From contig NZ_CP036170.1 of NCBI RefSeq assembly GCF_004295125.1, forward strand, positions 995,501 through 1,059,500: a DNA stretch of 64,000 nt, read 5' to 3'. Positions 16,284-24,322 of this stretch are shown one piece after another; position 1 is the first letter of the stretch, and the number at the start of each line of letters is the position of its first letter. Under the pieces are notes generated by a model. That model saw only the letters and a program-made list of their open reading frames with translations. It was not told where the DNA came from and ran no database searches. This DNA is from [Clostridium] scindens ATCC 35704 (GTDB lineage: Bacteria > Bacillota > Clostridia > Lachnospirales > Lachnospiraceae). A program made the translations under genes and the position numbers.

Positions 16284-18320
16284 CTAATTTACGTATTTTA
16301 ATATCAGATTCCAGATGTCTGGATTCTCTTGTCCCAAAGCCCATGCTGCCGTACCTGCAAGTTTATTCTCTTTCATCAGCTGCAGTTTAGGCTCGATAGA
16401 TTTCTCATTCTCCAGCCATATCTCGTATGTCACATTATCTACGGTCCATGTGGCATAGTTCTGCTGCGCCTTATCATCCCAGGTAATCTCTGCCCCGGCC
16501 TGGGCCACCTGATCGCTTGCGCTGGTCATTCCCAAGGCCTGGCTGTCCACATTCATGGTATATTCCGCGGCATCCGTTCCTGCCTGGCTTGCCAGTTCTT
16601 CCTCCGTCTTCGGAGTCTCCGACCATAGCCTGGTGAAGAACGGGATTCCACTGATCACCTTTTCAGCCGGAACTTCCTTGAGCGTCTCTTCGATGCCTTC
16701 TTTTACAAAATTATAAGAAGAAACCGGGCCTGCCTCCGGCGAGCCTGCAAAATGCTCATCATAGCCCATGATAATTACGTAATCTGCAACGATTCCCTGC
16801 TCCTTACGGTCATATTGCATATTATAGCCCTTAGGAACATAATTGTCGACAGACAGCACGATTCCATTCTGCCGGCATCTTACAGACAATTCGCGGATGA
16901 ACTGTATATAATGCTCTCCGCATTCTTCTGAAATCTTTTCAAAATCAACGTTGATTCCATCGATTCCCACGCGCAATGCTTCGGAAATCAGTTGGTTGAT
17001 CAAATTCTCCCTCTTAGAGGTATAACTTAGCAATGCATAGGATTCATCATAGGAGTTGATGCCCCCGTCAAAATCCCTGATAGTCGCCCACACTTCTATG
17101 TTGGCCTGATGTGCATAATTTACATAATCCGCGGAAGCTATGGAGTCCATATTCCCATCCGTATCTTTTACATGGAACCAGGTTGGCGCAATTGTCGTCA
17201 GACCCTTACTCTCTGCAATCTTCTGCAGCACGCTTCCATTTGCGTCACTGTTGGTCACGTTGTGCCATGCCATGTTGATCGTATAATCCTTGGAAATACT
17301 GGTAAATTCCTGCTCTTCGAAATCTCTGGATATCGTCTTGGTCTCTTCATTCTTCAGGTCTTTGTTCCTGACGTATCCGATAAATCCGTCCTTCGTGCGG
17401 ACCTTCTTCCAGTTCTCCTCGCTCTCTACGATCGTAACTTCGTCCTTTTTCGATACTTCGGTAAGGATCGGACTCTTGACTCCGCCCTGATAGCGAACCT
17501 GAGTGTCTCTTTTTATTGTTGCCACTGTAGTCTTTCCCCAGTCGCTGACGATCATGACTCTGCTCGGATTATCGTAAACCTCATACTCCATATTGGTATA
17601 CTGGCTGATAAAATCAAGTGCGATATATGCCGTGCTTCCTTCGGTCTTTAGGATGACGTAGTCTTCGCTTTTCTTATCCTTCGACACCATATAGTCCTTG
17701 CTGCCTACTTCTACAGAAACCATGTCTTTTGGAAGCGTGTACAAGAGGATATTCTCATCTGGATCCCAATAGAATCTGCTGTTGATGTATTTTCTTACGA
17801 CATCATACTGGATATATGCCTTGCCATCCACAATCATGCCATGGGGTTCTACGACCTGATTATTAACGGTAATAGCCAACTGTCCTTCCTGTTCAATCCC
17901 ATAATACTTTTTCAAATCATACTTTTCTTTTGAAGGACTGTATCGTTTCCATAAAAATGCTGCCACAACAGCTAATATCGCTAATATAATCACAAGGAAT
18001 ATCTTGATTCCCAAGTTTCTCTTTCTTCTCCTCTTGGATTGGGGCCCTCTCGCCGGCGTCCGCTTGCTTCCCGGTCTCCCGGACTGCGATCTTCTCGCCT
18101 GCTGCCTTCTGGCCTCCTGCTGCCTTCCTGCCTCCTGCTGTCTTCTGGCTTCCTGCTGCCTTAGCGCATCCTGCTGCCTTCTGGCATTCTGCTGCTTTGT
18201 CGTATCCTGTCTGCCTGTCGCGGTTCGGCTTCTTGCTGTGCCAATTCTTGGCGTCCCCGGCCGGCTTGTGCTTCTTGTTCGGTCCGGAACTGTGCGGCTT
18301 CTTCTTTCTCTTTCTTCCAT
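16284..18320 (-). CDS. Membrane-anchored GH18 (spore-type) glycosyl hydrolase with SH3 domain
   Basis: A 678-aa protein with an unusual cytosolic start: about 90 residues of R/Q/A repeats (units like RRQQEA) and basic RRKRN before one transmembrane helix (about 105-125). Outside follow a copper-amine-oxidase-N-like domain (ITVNNQVVEPHGMIVDGKAY, part), an SH3-type domain with W-x-K-V-R-T-x-D-G-x-I-G-Y-V, and a GH18 barrel. The GH18 catalytic motif is GIDGINVDFE with Glu461. Related proteins (YaaH, SleL) act on spore cortex. GGAGG precedes ATG 18320. It lies upstream of cwlD. Confidence 0.88.
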   Translation of the reverse strand: MEERERRSRTVPDRTRSTSRPGTPRIGTARSRTATGRQDTTKQQNARRQQDALRQQEARRQQEAGRQQEARRQQARRSQSGRPGSKRTPARGPQSKRRRKRNLGIKIFLVIILAILAVVAAFLWKRYSPSKEKYDLKKYYGIEQEGQLAITVNNQVVEPHGMIVDGKAYIQYDVVRKYINSRFYWDPDENILLYTLPKDMVSVEVGSKDYMVSKDKKSEDYVILKTEGSTAYIALDFISQYTNMEYEVYDNPSRVMIVSDWGKTTVATIKRDTQVRYQGGVKSPILTEVSKKDEVTIVESEENWKKVRTKDGFIGYVRNKDLKNEETKTISRDFEEQEFTSISKDYTINMAWHNVTNSDANGSVLQKIAESKGLTTIAPTWFHVKDTDGNMDSIASADYVNYAHQANIEVWATIRDFDGGINSYDESYALLSYTSKRENLINQLISEALRVGIDGINVDFEKISEECGEHYIQFIRELSVRCRQNGIVLSVDNYVPKGYNMQYDRKEQGIVADYVIIMGYDEHFAGSPEAGPVSSYNFVKEGIEETLKEVPAEKVISGIPFFTRLWSETPKTEEELASQAGTDAAEYTMNVDSQALGMTSASDQVAQAGAEITWDDKAQQNYATWTVDNVTYEIWLENEKSIEPKLQLMKENKLAGTAAWALGQENPDIWNLILKYVN

Positions 18321-18374
18321 GCTGCACCTCCTACTAGACCTTATTATAGCAAAAGCATTGACACACGTCATTAT

Positions 18375-18647
18375 TTATTTCGACATTTTATTGATTTTTC
18401 GGGGTATTTGCGTTTCTTCGTTTTTCTGGTTTTCTTCAGTTCTTACGCCTTGGAAGTCCAATTCGATAATATCGCCCTCATCATCCAGTATATAGTCCCT
18501 CATATAAGTCACACCCTCCCGCATCTCGTGAGCCAGGACTATCTGCATGGGGCTTGCGGGTATTCCCTCCATCTTCAGGTCTATCTTTTTCTTCTCATAG
18601 CCTGTCAATTCCTGGAACATCCTTCTTAAATCTTCTTCCTTCCCCAT
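18375..18647 (-). CDS. Conserved-looking small protein, function unknown
   Basis: A 90-aa acidic protein that I do not recognise. It begins MGKEEDLRRMFQELTGYEKK and is soluble, with no Cys or membrane segment. AGGAGG is close to the ATG at 18647. It ends 55 bp before the GH18 gene on the same strand and is probably cotranscribed. A likely -10 (TATAAT, minus strand, 18783-18778) lies upstream. Confidence 0.5.
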   Translation of the reverse strand: MGKEEDLRRMFQELTGYEKKKIDLKMEGIPASPMQIVLAHEMREGVTYMRDYILDDEGDIIELDFQGVRTEENQKNEETQIPRKINKMSK

Positions 18648-19028
18648 GTACTAGCCTCCTTTTCAATGCCATATGATAACTACGGCTGCGATTGCATATA
18701 ATAATATAAAAGGAGATACTCGTGATACATTTCCGCCATATATGCCGCAGCTGGTAAATATAGAAGATAGTTTTGGCATTATAGTACTTTTCCATAAGTT
18801 CCTCTAAAAAATAATGTGATAATTATGCCTGAAACGGCAATCTCTGATTTGTCTATGATAGATTCGCGGATCGTCTTACATTGAGAAATTAAGATAAAAA
18901 TAAAATTAAGAAATTCTCCCTCCTTTGTTCTAAGAACGTAGCTATCAGGGAAAACTATCTTCTAGTATCGTCATTATATCCGATAGATTCAGCGAAATCA
19001 AGCACTTTTTTATTTTATACTTATTTTA

Positions 19029-19058
19029 TTGAACATCCCATATTTTCTATGCTATACT
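19029..19058 (+). promoter_or_regulatory. Sigma-A promoter for mecA; remaining upstream spacer
   Basis: TTGAAC (19029-19034) and TATACT (19053-19058) are 18 bp apart, 15 bp before the mecA SD. The rest of the 420-bp divergent spacer (18650-19028) is AT-rich. Apart from a TATAAT for the leftward gene, I see no gene, RNA or clear repeat in it. Confidence 0.65.
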
Positions 19059-19080
19059 AAATTAGAAGGAAGTGATGAAT

Positions 19081-19818
19081 ATGAAGATTGAGAAACTCAA
19101 CGACAATCAGATACGCTGCACTTTGACACGTGCCGATCTGGCTGCACGCCAGCTTCAGTTGAGCGAACTGGCCTACGGAACCGAAAAAGCGAAGTCACTT
19201 TTCCACGATATGATGCAACAGGCAGCCTTTGAATTTGGATTCGAAGCAGAAGATATTCCTCTTATGATAGAAGCAATACCTGCTTCCGCTGATTCAATCG
19301 TGCTGATAATTACTAAAGTCGAGGATCCAGAGGAACTCGATACCCGTTTTTCAAAATTCGCTCCGTCACCGGATGGCGACTGGGATACTAAGAAAAAGGA
19401 CGCCCCCGCTAAACTGGAAGGCGCTGAGACATTACTGGATCTGTTAGGCAAGGTCAAAGAAAAACTTGGCACGGCCGAGGCGGCGGAAACTGCCAATGAA
19501 GAGCAGTCATCCAAAGCACCTAAGGCTACCTTGCGGCTGTTCTCATTTGCAACAATGGATCATGTGTTAAAGGCCGCGCGCCTGCTTAGCACGATGTACT
19601 CTGGTTCCAATACCTTGTACAAAGATCAAGGCGAAGACGTGTATATCCTTGCGCTGACACAGTCAGACCTCACCACTAATGATTTCAACCGGATATGCAA
19701 CATGCTTTCAGAATATGGATCTTTGGAAAAGGCTTCCGGCGCTACACTGGCATTTCTGGAAGAGCACTGCGAGGTTCTCGTATCTGCCAACGCAGTTCAA
19801 AAGCTTGCGGCAGTTTAA
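19081..19818 (+). CDS. mecA: MecA-family adaptor protein
   Basis: A 245-aa adaptor. It begins MKIEKLNDNQIRCTLTRADL, the family's hallmark N-terminus, and has an acidic, Ala/Glu-rich linker (about 105-150) before a C-terminal domain (RLFSFATMDHVLKAARLL). MecA delivers substrates to the ClpC protease and controls competence and other pathways in Bacillus. GTG 19072 and ATG 19075 are also in frame; ATG 19081 is chosen from the family start and the GAAGGA spacing. A clear promoter precedes it and a hairpin terminator follows. Confidence 0.9.
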   Translation: MKIEKLNDNQIRCTLTRADLAARQLQLSELAYGTEKAKSLFHDMMQQAAFEFGFEAEDIPLMIEAIPASADSIVLIITKVEDPEELDTRFSKFAPSPDGDWDTKKKDAPAKLEGAETLLDLLGKVKEKLGTAEAAETANEEQSSKAPKATLRLFSFATMDHVLKAARLLSTMYSGSNTLYKDQGEDVYILALTQSDLTTNDFNRICNMLSEYGSLEKASGATLAFLEEHCEVLVSANAVQKLAAV

Positions 19819-19860
19819 CCTGCGGATTACAATAACCGCGCTTATATGTCAAATAACAAG

Positions 19861-19895
19861 AAAAGATGCACGGGCTTGTCCCGATGCATCTTTTT
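19861..19895. terminator. Terminator between mecA and the DUF1858 gene
   Basis: AAAAGATGCA with inner CGGG pairs with CCCG-A-TGCATCTTTT around a 5-nt loop and is followed by T residues. It works in both directions for the two convergent genes. Confidence 0.8.
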
Positions 19896-19911
19896 GTTAT
19901 TTGCTGTCATA

Positions 19912-20112
19912 TTATGCATTCAAAAATGCATTGATCTTTTCGACCAATAATTCAGCATCTATACCATGAACCATTGCAGCCTCTGCCAAAGACTCTCCCT
20001 GTGAAGCCGGGCATCCTAGGCAATGCATCCCAATTTCCTGAAGGATTGGTGCAATCCCCGGGTTCATGCTGAGTGCCTCGCCAATAGTCGTATCTCTTGA
20101 AACCTGTGCCAT
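19912..20112 (-). CDS. DUF1858 domain protein
   Basis: A 66-aa protein of the DUF1858 family: [30 protein letters not shown] gives the family's helix plus the G-M-x-C-x-x-C motif (quoted here in parts: [19 protein letters not shown]). The two cysteines suggest metal or redox binding. Such proteins or domains are common near hybrid-cluster and iron-sulfur proteins in anaerobes. AGGAGGAGTT precedes two ATGs; the second (20112) has better spacing. No partner gene is adjacent. Confidence 0.8.
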   Translation of the reverse strand: MAQVSRDTTIGEALSMNPGIAPILQEIGMHCLGCPASQGESLAEAAMVHGIDAELLVEKINAFLNA

Positions 20113-20323
20113 CATAACTCCTCCTTTTCTCTTCAATGTTTCCATTATAGCTGGTTTTTATCATTGTGTAAACATTTTCTGCAAATTTATTCTTAATATT
20201 TGACTTCTTAAAAGTCAATAACTATTTTGGTTTTTTTCGACAAAATCTAATTTTTATTATAACTTCACAAAACATCCGTTCTTTTATTTGCCTTGAATAA
20301 TCCCCCGTTTTTGATGCTTTTTA

Positions 20324-20460
20324 TGTGGATAATGTGGATAAAATTTCTAAAACATCATTTTTTCCACCTTTTTTGGCTATTTCAATGTGGAAAACTTGGA
20401 TAAGTCGTTTTTCCAGTATTTTACAATTTTTTACAATTTTGTACAATTTGTACATTCACC
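20324..20460. other. oriC-like cluster: tandem DnaA boxes and 10-bp AT-rich repeats
   Basis: The 420-bp gap 20113-20533 holds two perfect, directly abutting TGTGGATAA sequences (20324-20332 and 20333-20341), the reverse complement of the DnaA box TTATCCACA. A one-mismatch copy, TGTGGAAAA, follows near 20384. After these is an exact 10-bp periodic repeat, TTACAATTTT / TTACAATTTT / GTACAATTTG (20421-20450). dnaA and gyrB are not nearby, so this is not obviously the chromosomal origin. Confidence 0.5.
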
Positions 20461-20481
20461 TGACAAAGTTTTTAATCATGG

Positions 20482-20511
20482 AAAAGTCCCGGGATTTTTC
20501 CTGGGACTTTT
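20482..20511. terminator. Terminator of the NlpC/P60 gene
   Basis: AAAAGTCCC and GGGACTTTT form a perfect 9-bp stem around a T-rich loop, 22 bp beyond the minus-strand stop at 20534. Confidence 0.75.
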
Positions 20512-20533
20512 CTTCTCATAATTCGTGTATATT

Positions 20534-21436
20534 CTAAATTAGTCTTCTTACTGTAATAATGCTTGTATAAGTGGCAGGCAAGATTCCAATACCTCTGGAA
20601 CTGTTGATCGCATTTACAATCTGGCCGTCTCCCATGTATATTCCCACATGGCCATCATACAGGATGATGTCTCCGGCAATTGCCTGATCATAACTTACAG
20701 GCGTCCCTACATTCTCCATATCCCACGTTGTACGTGGAAGACTGATTCCAAAATGGGCGAACACGGACTGTACGAATCCGGAGCAGTCTGCCCCATTTGT
20801 AAGGCTTGTACCTCCCCAAACATAGGGGTTTCCAATAAACTGACAGGCGTAGTCCACAATGGCTTGTCCCGTACCGGCCTTTGCACTCGCTTCTTCTTCG
20901 GCCTTTGCGGCTGCCTCGCTTGCTTCCTTCTCAAGCCTTGCTGCTTCTTCTTCTTTGGATTCAGCATAAGTAAATGCTTCATCAGGACTTTCGGTTCCTG
21001 AATTCTGTACCATCTCCTGTGCCTTTTGCTCTGCGTTCTTTCCTATTAATATATAGTCGGAATACACATAGCCTGTTACCGAGCCTGACTGGACCTGCGT
21101 CCATTCGCCTACCGGCCCGATAATCTTAGCGGCATAATCAGGATACAGCTTGCCTACCCACTCACTGTCCGTCGTCGGCTCGCTTCTTATATATAGAAAC
21201 GATTGGACATTGGCGAACGCCATATCTAAATACTCACCCTTCTGCGTTGGTACCAGATAATCTTCTACTTCAATCTGTTTATCGGATAAGTAGCAGTCAC
21301 TTAGTACCTCCTCGATTCCCACCTGCGGCATTATATTGTCAGTTACTGTATCTGAAGCCTTTACCGTGGCAGGAAATGCTGTCATAGCTCCTGTAAAAGT
21401 AACTAGGAACAATCCTTTCCTAAGAATAGAATCCAT
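20534..21436 (-). CDS. Secreted NlpC/P60 (C40) peptidoglycan endopeptidase with SH3 domain
   Basis: A 300-aa exported protein. It has a signal peptide (LRKGLFLVTFTGAMTAFPATVKA, cut near residue 27), a bacterial SH3 domain about 70-130 (SFLYIRSEPTTDSEWVGKLY, part), an Ala/Glu coiled linker about 150-190, and a C-terminal NlpC/P60 domain. Catalytic residues are visible: Cys in GADCSGFVQ and His in DGHVGIYMG, with a polar residue in VNAIN. It should cut D-Glu-diaminopimelate bonds in stem peptides during wall turnover. It is monocistronic, with its own terminator. Confidence 0.92.
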   Translation of the reverse strand: MDSILRKGLFLVTFTGAMTAFPATVKASDTVTDNIMPQVGIEEVLSDCYLSDKQIEVEDYLVPTQKGEYLDMAFANVQSFLYIRSEPTTDSEWVGKLYPDYAAKIIGPVGEWTQVQSGSVTGYVYSDYILIGKNAEQKAQEMVQNSGTESPDEAFTYAESKEEEAARLEKEASEAAAKAEEEASAKAGTGQAIVDYACQFIGNPYVWGGTSLTNGADCSGFVQSVFAHFGISLPRTTWDMENVGTPVSYDQAIAGDIILYDGHVGIYMGDGQIVNAINSSRGIGILPATYTSIITVRRLI

Positions 21437-21638
21437 AAACTCCCTCCTTTATGTTTTCTTATCTTTAGTAAATGTTACAGAATTGTTACATATGTTACGT
21501 TGATATTATATCATGTGTGTCATCAATGTCAACCCTATTTATCAATAATATTCTCGCCATATTATACGTTTTTATGCGAAAATAATACTCTTTTTTCACA
21601 TCTAATTATTACAAATTGTTACATCTTGGAATTAATCG

Positions 21639-21692
21639 TTGACAGTTGCTCTATTCTGCTCTATAATAATGACAGTAATTATTATCATTATT
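21639..21692 (+). promoter_or_regulatory. Consensus promoter with overlapping Fur-box-like repeat
   Basis: TTGACA (21639-21644) and TATAAT (21662-21667) are 17 bp apart, a perfect sigma-A promoter. Just downstream, the minus strand over 21674-21692 matches the 19-bp Fur consensus at 15 positions. The inverted repeat TAATAAT/ATTATTA overlaps the -10. This arrangement predicts that the Fur-family gene represses itself. Confidence 0.7.
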
Positions 21693-21707
21693 GAAAGGAG
21701 GGCGCAG

Positions 21708-22103
21708 ATGGCAAACTTAAAATACAGCAGGCAACGAGCTTCTATTAAAGAATATCTGGCCAATACCACCTCGCATCCAACTGCTGATACCGTATATCTC
21801 CATGTCAGGGAAGAGTTCCCGCGAATTAGTCTCGGTACAGTATACCGCAATTTAAACTTATTGGCAGATATGGGGGAGGCCATTAAGATCTCCACTCCTA
21901 ACGGCGGCGACAGATTTGACGGCAGAACTGAGCCTCACTATCACGTTGTGTGCACATCCTGCGGCAATGTATTTGACCTGGAGCTGGATGAACAGCACAT
22001 CCAGGGCATCAACGCACTTGCCAATGAGCATTTCCAGGGAACCATAGATTCCCACACGACTCTGTTTTATGGAACTTGTAAAAAGTGTCTGGAAAAAAAG
22101 TAA
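21708..22103 (+). CDS. Fur/PerR family metal-dependent repressor
   Basis: A 131-aa regulator. The winged helix is N-terminal (SRQRASIKEYLANTTSHPTA, then ISLGTVYRNLNLL as recognition helix). The metal/dimerisation domain has HYHVVCTSCGN and the second CxxC in GTCKKCLEKK, the structural zinc site. The DRFDGRTEPHYH segment resembles PerR-type proteins, and the following rubrerythrins fit a peroxide regulon, but Fur versus PerR is not certain. SD AAAGGAGGG lies before ATG 21708; the longer frame upstream is promoter DNA. Confidence 0.88.
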   Translation: MANLKYSRQRASIKEYLANTTSHPTADTVYLHVREEFPRISLGTVYRNLNLLADMGEAIKISTPNGGDRFDGRTEPHYHVVCTSCGNVFDLELDEQHIQGINALANEHFQGTIDSHTTLFYGTCKKCLEKK

Positions 22104-22123
22104 ATAAAATCATAAAATAAGGA

Positions 22124-22179
22124 TTGACAATTAGAATCAACTGTGATAAATTAATATCAGTAACAATTACTAATATTAA
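22124..22179 (+). promoter_or_regulatory. Promoter and 29-bp palindromic operator of the rubrerythrin genes
   Basis: TTGACA (22124-22129) and an extended -10 TGATAAATT (TAAATT at 22147-22152) are 17 bp apart. Overlapping the -10 and likely start point, TTAATATCAGTAA (22151-22163) and TTACTAATATTAA (22167-22179) form an inverted repeat with one mismatch and a 3-bp centre. Its place and AT-rich form fit an operator for the Fur/PerR protein encoded just upstream. Confidence 0.65.
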
Positions 22180-22214
22180 AAATTAAATTTAAATAAGAAA
22201 AGGAGAGTTTTATT

Positions 22215-22757
22215 ATGAAAAAATTTGTATGTACAGTATGTGGTTATGTTCACGAGGGAGACGCAGCACCAGCTGAATGTCCGGTATGCCATGTAGGCGC
22301 TGATAAGTTCAAGGAGCAGACAGGCGAAAGGGAATGGGCTGCAGAGCATGTTGTAGGCGTTGCTCAGGGCGCAAGCGAAGATATTATGGCTGATTTAAGA
22401 GCTAACTTCGAAGGAGAGTGCTCAGAAGTAGGAATGTATCTTGCAATGGCAAGAGTTGCTCACAGAGAAGGATATCCGGAGATCGGCTTATACTGGGAGA
22501 AAGCTGCTTACGAAGAGGCAGAGCATGCATCTAAGTTTGCGGAACTGCTCGGCGAATGTGTAACAGACAGCACCAAGAAGAATCTCGAGATGAGAATCGA
22601 TGCTGAGAATGGCGCAACAGCTGGCAAGTTTGATCTGGCTAAGCGCGCAAAGGCCGCTAACCTGGACGCTATCCACGATACAGTGCATGAGATGGCAAGA
22701 GACGAGGCTCGTCATGGCAAAGCATTCGAAGGACTGTTAAAGAGATATTTTGGCTAA
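22215..22757 (+). CDS. Reverse rubrerythrin (N-terminal rubredoxin domain)
   Basis: A 180-aa peroxide-reducing protein. A rubredoxin-type Fe(Cys)4 module comes first (Cys6, Cys9, Cys22, Cys25 in VCTVCGY and ECPVCH), and a ferritin-like four-helix diiron domain follows ([27 protein letters not shown] carrying the E/H ligands). This domain order is that of reverse rubrerythrins (NADH peroxidase system of clostridia). It protects an anaerobe against H2O2 and oxygen. AGGAGAG precedes the ATG. It has a palindromic operator upstream and a second rubrerythrin downstream. Confidence 0.93.
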   Translation: MKKFVCTVCGYVHEGDAAPAECPVCHVGADKFKEQTGEREWAAEHVVGVAQGASEDIMADLRANFEGECSEVGMYLAMARVAHREGYPEIGLYWEKAAYEEAEHASKFAELLGECVTDSTKKNLEMRIDAENGATAGKFDLAKRAKAANLDAIHDTVHEMARDEARHGKAFEGLLKRYFG

Positions 22758-22824
22758 GATTTAAAAAATCATTTCCAAAATCATACAAATAGAGATATAA
22801 TGATATCAGATATATTTTAACAGC

Positions 22825-22852
22825 AGGGTGCGGCACTTAAAGGCTGCACCCT
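22825..22852 (+). other. Hairpin between the two rubrerythrin genes
   Basis: AGGGTGC and GCACCCT form a 7-bp GC-rich stem with a 14-nt loop, without a T-tract after it. It may partly attenuate or stabilise the two-gene transcript and lies just upstream of the second SD. Confidence 0.45.
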
Positions 22853-22878
22853 TAAATTTCACAAAGGAGGATTTTAAT

Positions 22879-23415
22879 ATGTCAAAATACGCAGGAACCA
22901 AGACCGAGAAGAACCTGATGGAAGCATTTGCAGGCGAATCACAGGCAAGAAACAAGTATACTTATTACGCATCCGCAGCAAAAAAAGCTGGATATGTACA
23001 GATGGCTAATATTTTTGAAGAGACCGCAGGTCAGGAAAAAGAACACGCTAAGATGTGGTTCAAGGAATTCCACGGAATCGGCGATGTAGAAGCTAACCTG
23101 GAAGATGCCGCTGCCGGCGAGAATTTTGAGTGGACGGATATGTACAAGCGCATGGCAGAAGAGGCAAGAGAAGAGGGATTTGAAGAACTTGCCAAGAAGT
23201 TTGAAGGCGTTGCAGAGGTAGAGGCCGCTCACGAGAGACGCTACCGCAAGCTGCTGGAAAGCTATAAGGCAGGCGCAACCTTTAAGGGAGAGGCTCCTCT
23301 TGGCTGGAAGTGCGGAAACTGCGGATATATCTTTATTGGCGAGGAAGCCCCGGAAGAATGTCCGGTATGCGCTCATCCTAGAGCATATTTTGAAAGAAAA
23401 GTTGAAAATTATTAA
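22879..23415 (+). CDS. rbr: Rubrerythrin (classical order)
   Basis: A 178-aa protein with the diiron ferritin-like domain first ([16 protein letters not shown] with the E ligand, [20 protein letters not shown]) and the rubredoxin module last (KCGNCGYIF and ECPVCAHPR). It reduces hydrogen peroxide. GGAGGATTTTAAT precedes ATG 22879; the apparent upstream extension is intergenic. Having both rubrerythrin types side by side behind one Fur-family gene points to a compact peroxide-response locus. A long terminator follows. Confidence 0.93.
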   Translation: MSKYAGTKTEKNLMEAFAGESQARNKYTYYASAAKKAGYVQMANIFEETAGQEKEHAKMWFKEFHGIGDVEANLEDAAAGENFEWTDMYKRMAEEAREEGFEELAKKFEGVAEVEAAHERRYRKLLESYKAGATFKGEAPLGWKCGNCGYIFIGEEAPEECPVCAHPRAYFERKVENY

Positions 23416-23430
23416 AACTGGATAACGAAC

Positions 23431-23478
23431 AAAAGCCCGTTAAATGCAGCTATAAGCGAATGCATTTAACGGGCTTTT
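23431..23478. terminator. 18-bp perfect hairpin terminator
   Basis: Arms 23431-23448 and 23461-23478 are perfectly complementary (AAAAGCCCGTTAAATGCA on the left) with a 12-nt loop and terminal T-run. It separates rbr from the convergent transporter gene. Confidence 0.85.
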
Positions 23479-23493
23479 GTATTGATTCTGGAT

Positions 23494-24096
23494 CTATTTC
23501 CCAGCGCTCTTTGTTAGAATCATCCCGCTTCTTAGCAGAATCGGACGTAGTGCATTGTACAGGCATGCTACCAGAACCGTAGAGATCACGGCATTCACAA
23601 AAGTAGCTGCTGTACTCCACTTTGCCAGCACTTCCGCCATTTTCTGAGGTTGACCCAGTATATACATCTTATAGAAATATCCTACGATCGGATCAGCCAC
23701 CACGTTAAATCCCAATCCTGCTACAGAGGCAATCATACTCCACTTAAAAACATATTTCTTATCGCTGCTATCATTAATACGCGCGATTCTGTGCGCCACC
23801 AGTCCTACAATCAGGCCAATGCACATCTTTAATATAAATGTCTTTGGCGCCCCTGTTATATAGATCGGGTCCATGAGATCCGCAACGCCCATGCCGATGG
23901 CACCCGCAAGCCCTCCATAAGCACCGCCTAAAAGCAATGCCGCCAGCACGCAGAATGCGTTTCCTATATGAATGGATGTGGCATCTCCTCCGGGCATAGG
24001 GATCTTGATCTGCAGAAATGTAAATGAAACGTAGCAAAGCGCTGCCAAAATCGCTGTCTGTGCAAGTTTTATTACCGTCTGATTCTTCTGTTCCAT
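23494..24096 (-). CDS. ECF transporter S component (substrate-binding)
   Basis: A 200-aa protein with about six membrane helices. The N-terminal helix (LAQTAILAALCYVSFTFLQI) and the Gly/Ala-rich LLLGGAYGGLAGAIGMGVADLMD segment are typical of vitamin-type S components. These bind a vitamin or similar small molecule and pair with a shared EcfAA'T module encoded elsewhere. The substrate cannot be read from sequence, and I found no riboswitch in the upstream 220 bp. AAGGAAG precedes the ATG. Confidence 0.82.
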   Translation of the reverse strand: MEQKNQTVIKLAQTAILAALCYVSFTFLQIKIPMPGGDATSIHIGNAFCVLAALLLGGAYGGLAGAIGMGVADLMDPIYITGAPKTFILKMCIGLIVGLVAHRIARINDSSDKKYVFKWSMIASVAGLGFNVVADPIVGYFYKMYILGQPQKMAEVLAKWSTAATFVNAVISTVLVACLYNALRPILLRSGMILTKSAGK

Positions 24097-24220
24097 AATG
24101 ACGACTTCCTTTCTCTTATGACTGCACCTATACTATCACCAAAGTGGTCATGTAGAAATGTCCAGTTATTTAATTTTTAACCAGTCCAGTTGTTTCCATA
24201 TTATAAGTTTTAATATAATG

Positions 24221-24284
24221 CTTGATTTTTAGGAATCAAGGGTATAATATACATATATAGATAATGTAGTTTTAAAAACTACAT
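24221..24284 (+). promoter_or_regulatory. Promoter region with two palindromes ahead of the hemolysin III gene
   Basis: TATAAT lies at 24243-24248. Upstream, CTTGATT/AATCAAG (24221-24240) covers the -35 zone. Downstream, a perfect 21-bp palindrome (ATGTAGTTTT-A-AAAACTACAT, 24264-24284) sits between the -10 and the SD. Both could bind a regulator; the second could also fold in the leader RNA. Confidence 0.5.
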
Positions 24285-24322
24285 GTTGTATTTTTTATTC
24301 TCATCATCTAGGAGGCAGTATT

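Noticed and set aside
18050-18290. CRISPR-like repeats
   Set aside because: The repeated units are codons of a low-complexity protein segment with no spacers. No CRISPR array or cas gene is seen anywhere in the window.
17917-18327. Long open frame with Lys/Ala repeats overlapping the GH18 gene
   Set aside because: It is a frame shadow of the R/Q/A repeat region, which is open in several frames because of its repetitive codons.
23480-24322. Riboswitch before the ECF transporter gene
   Set aside because: I checked for TPP, FMN, preQ1 and similar signatures in the upstream spacer and saw none.
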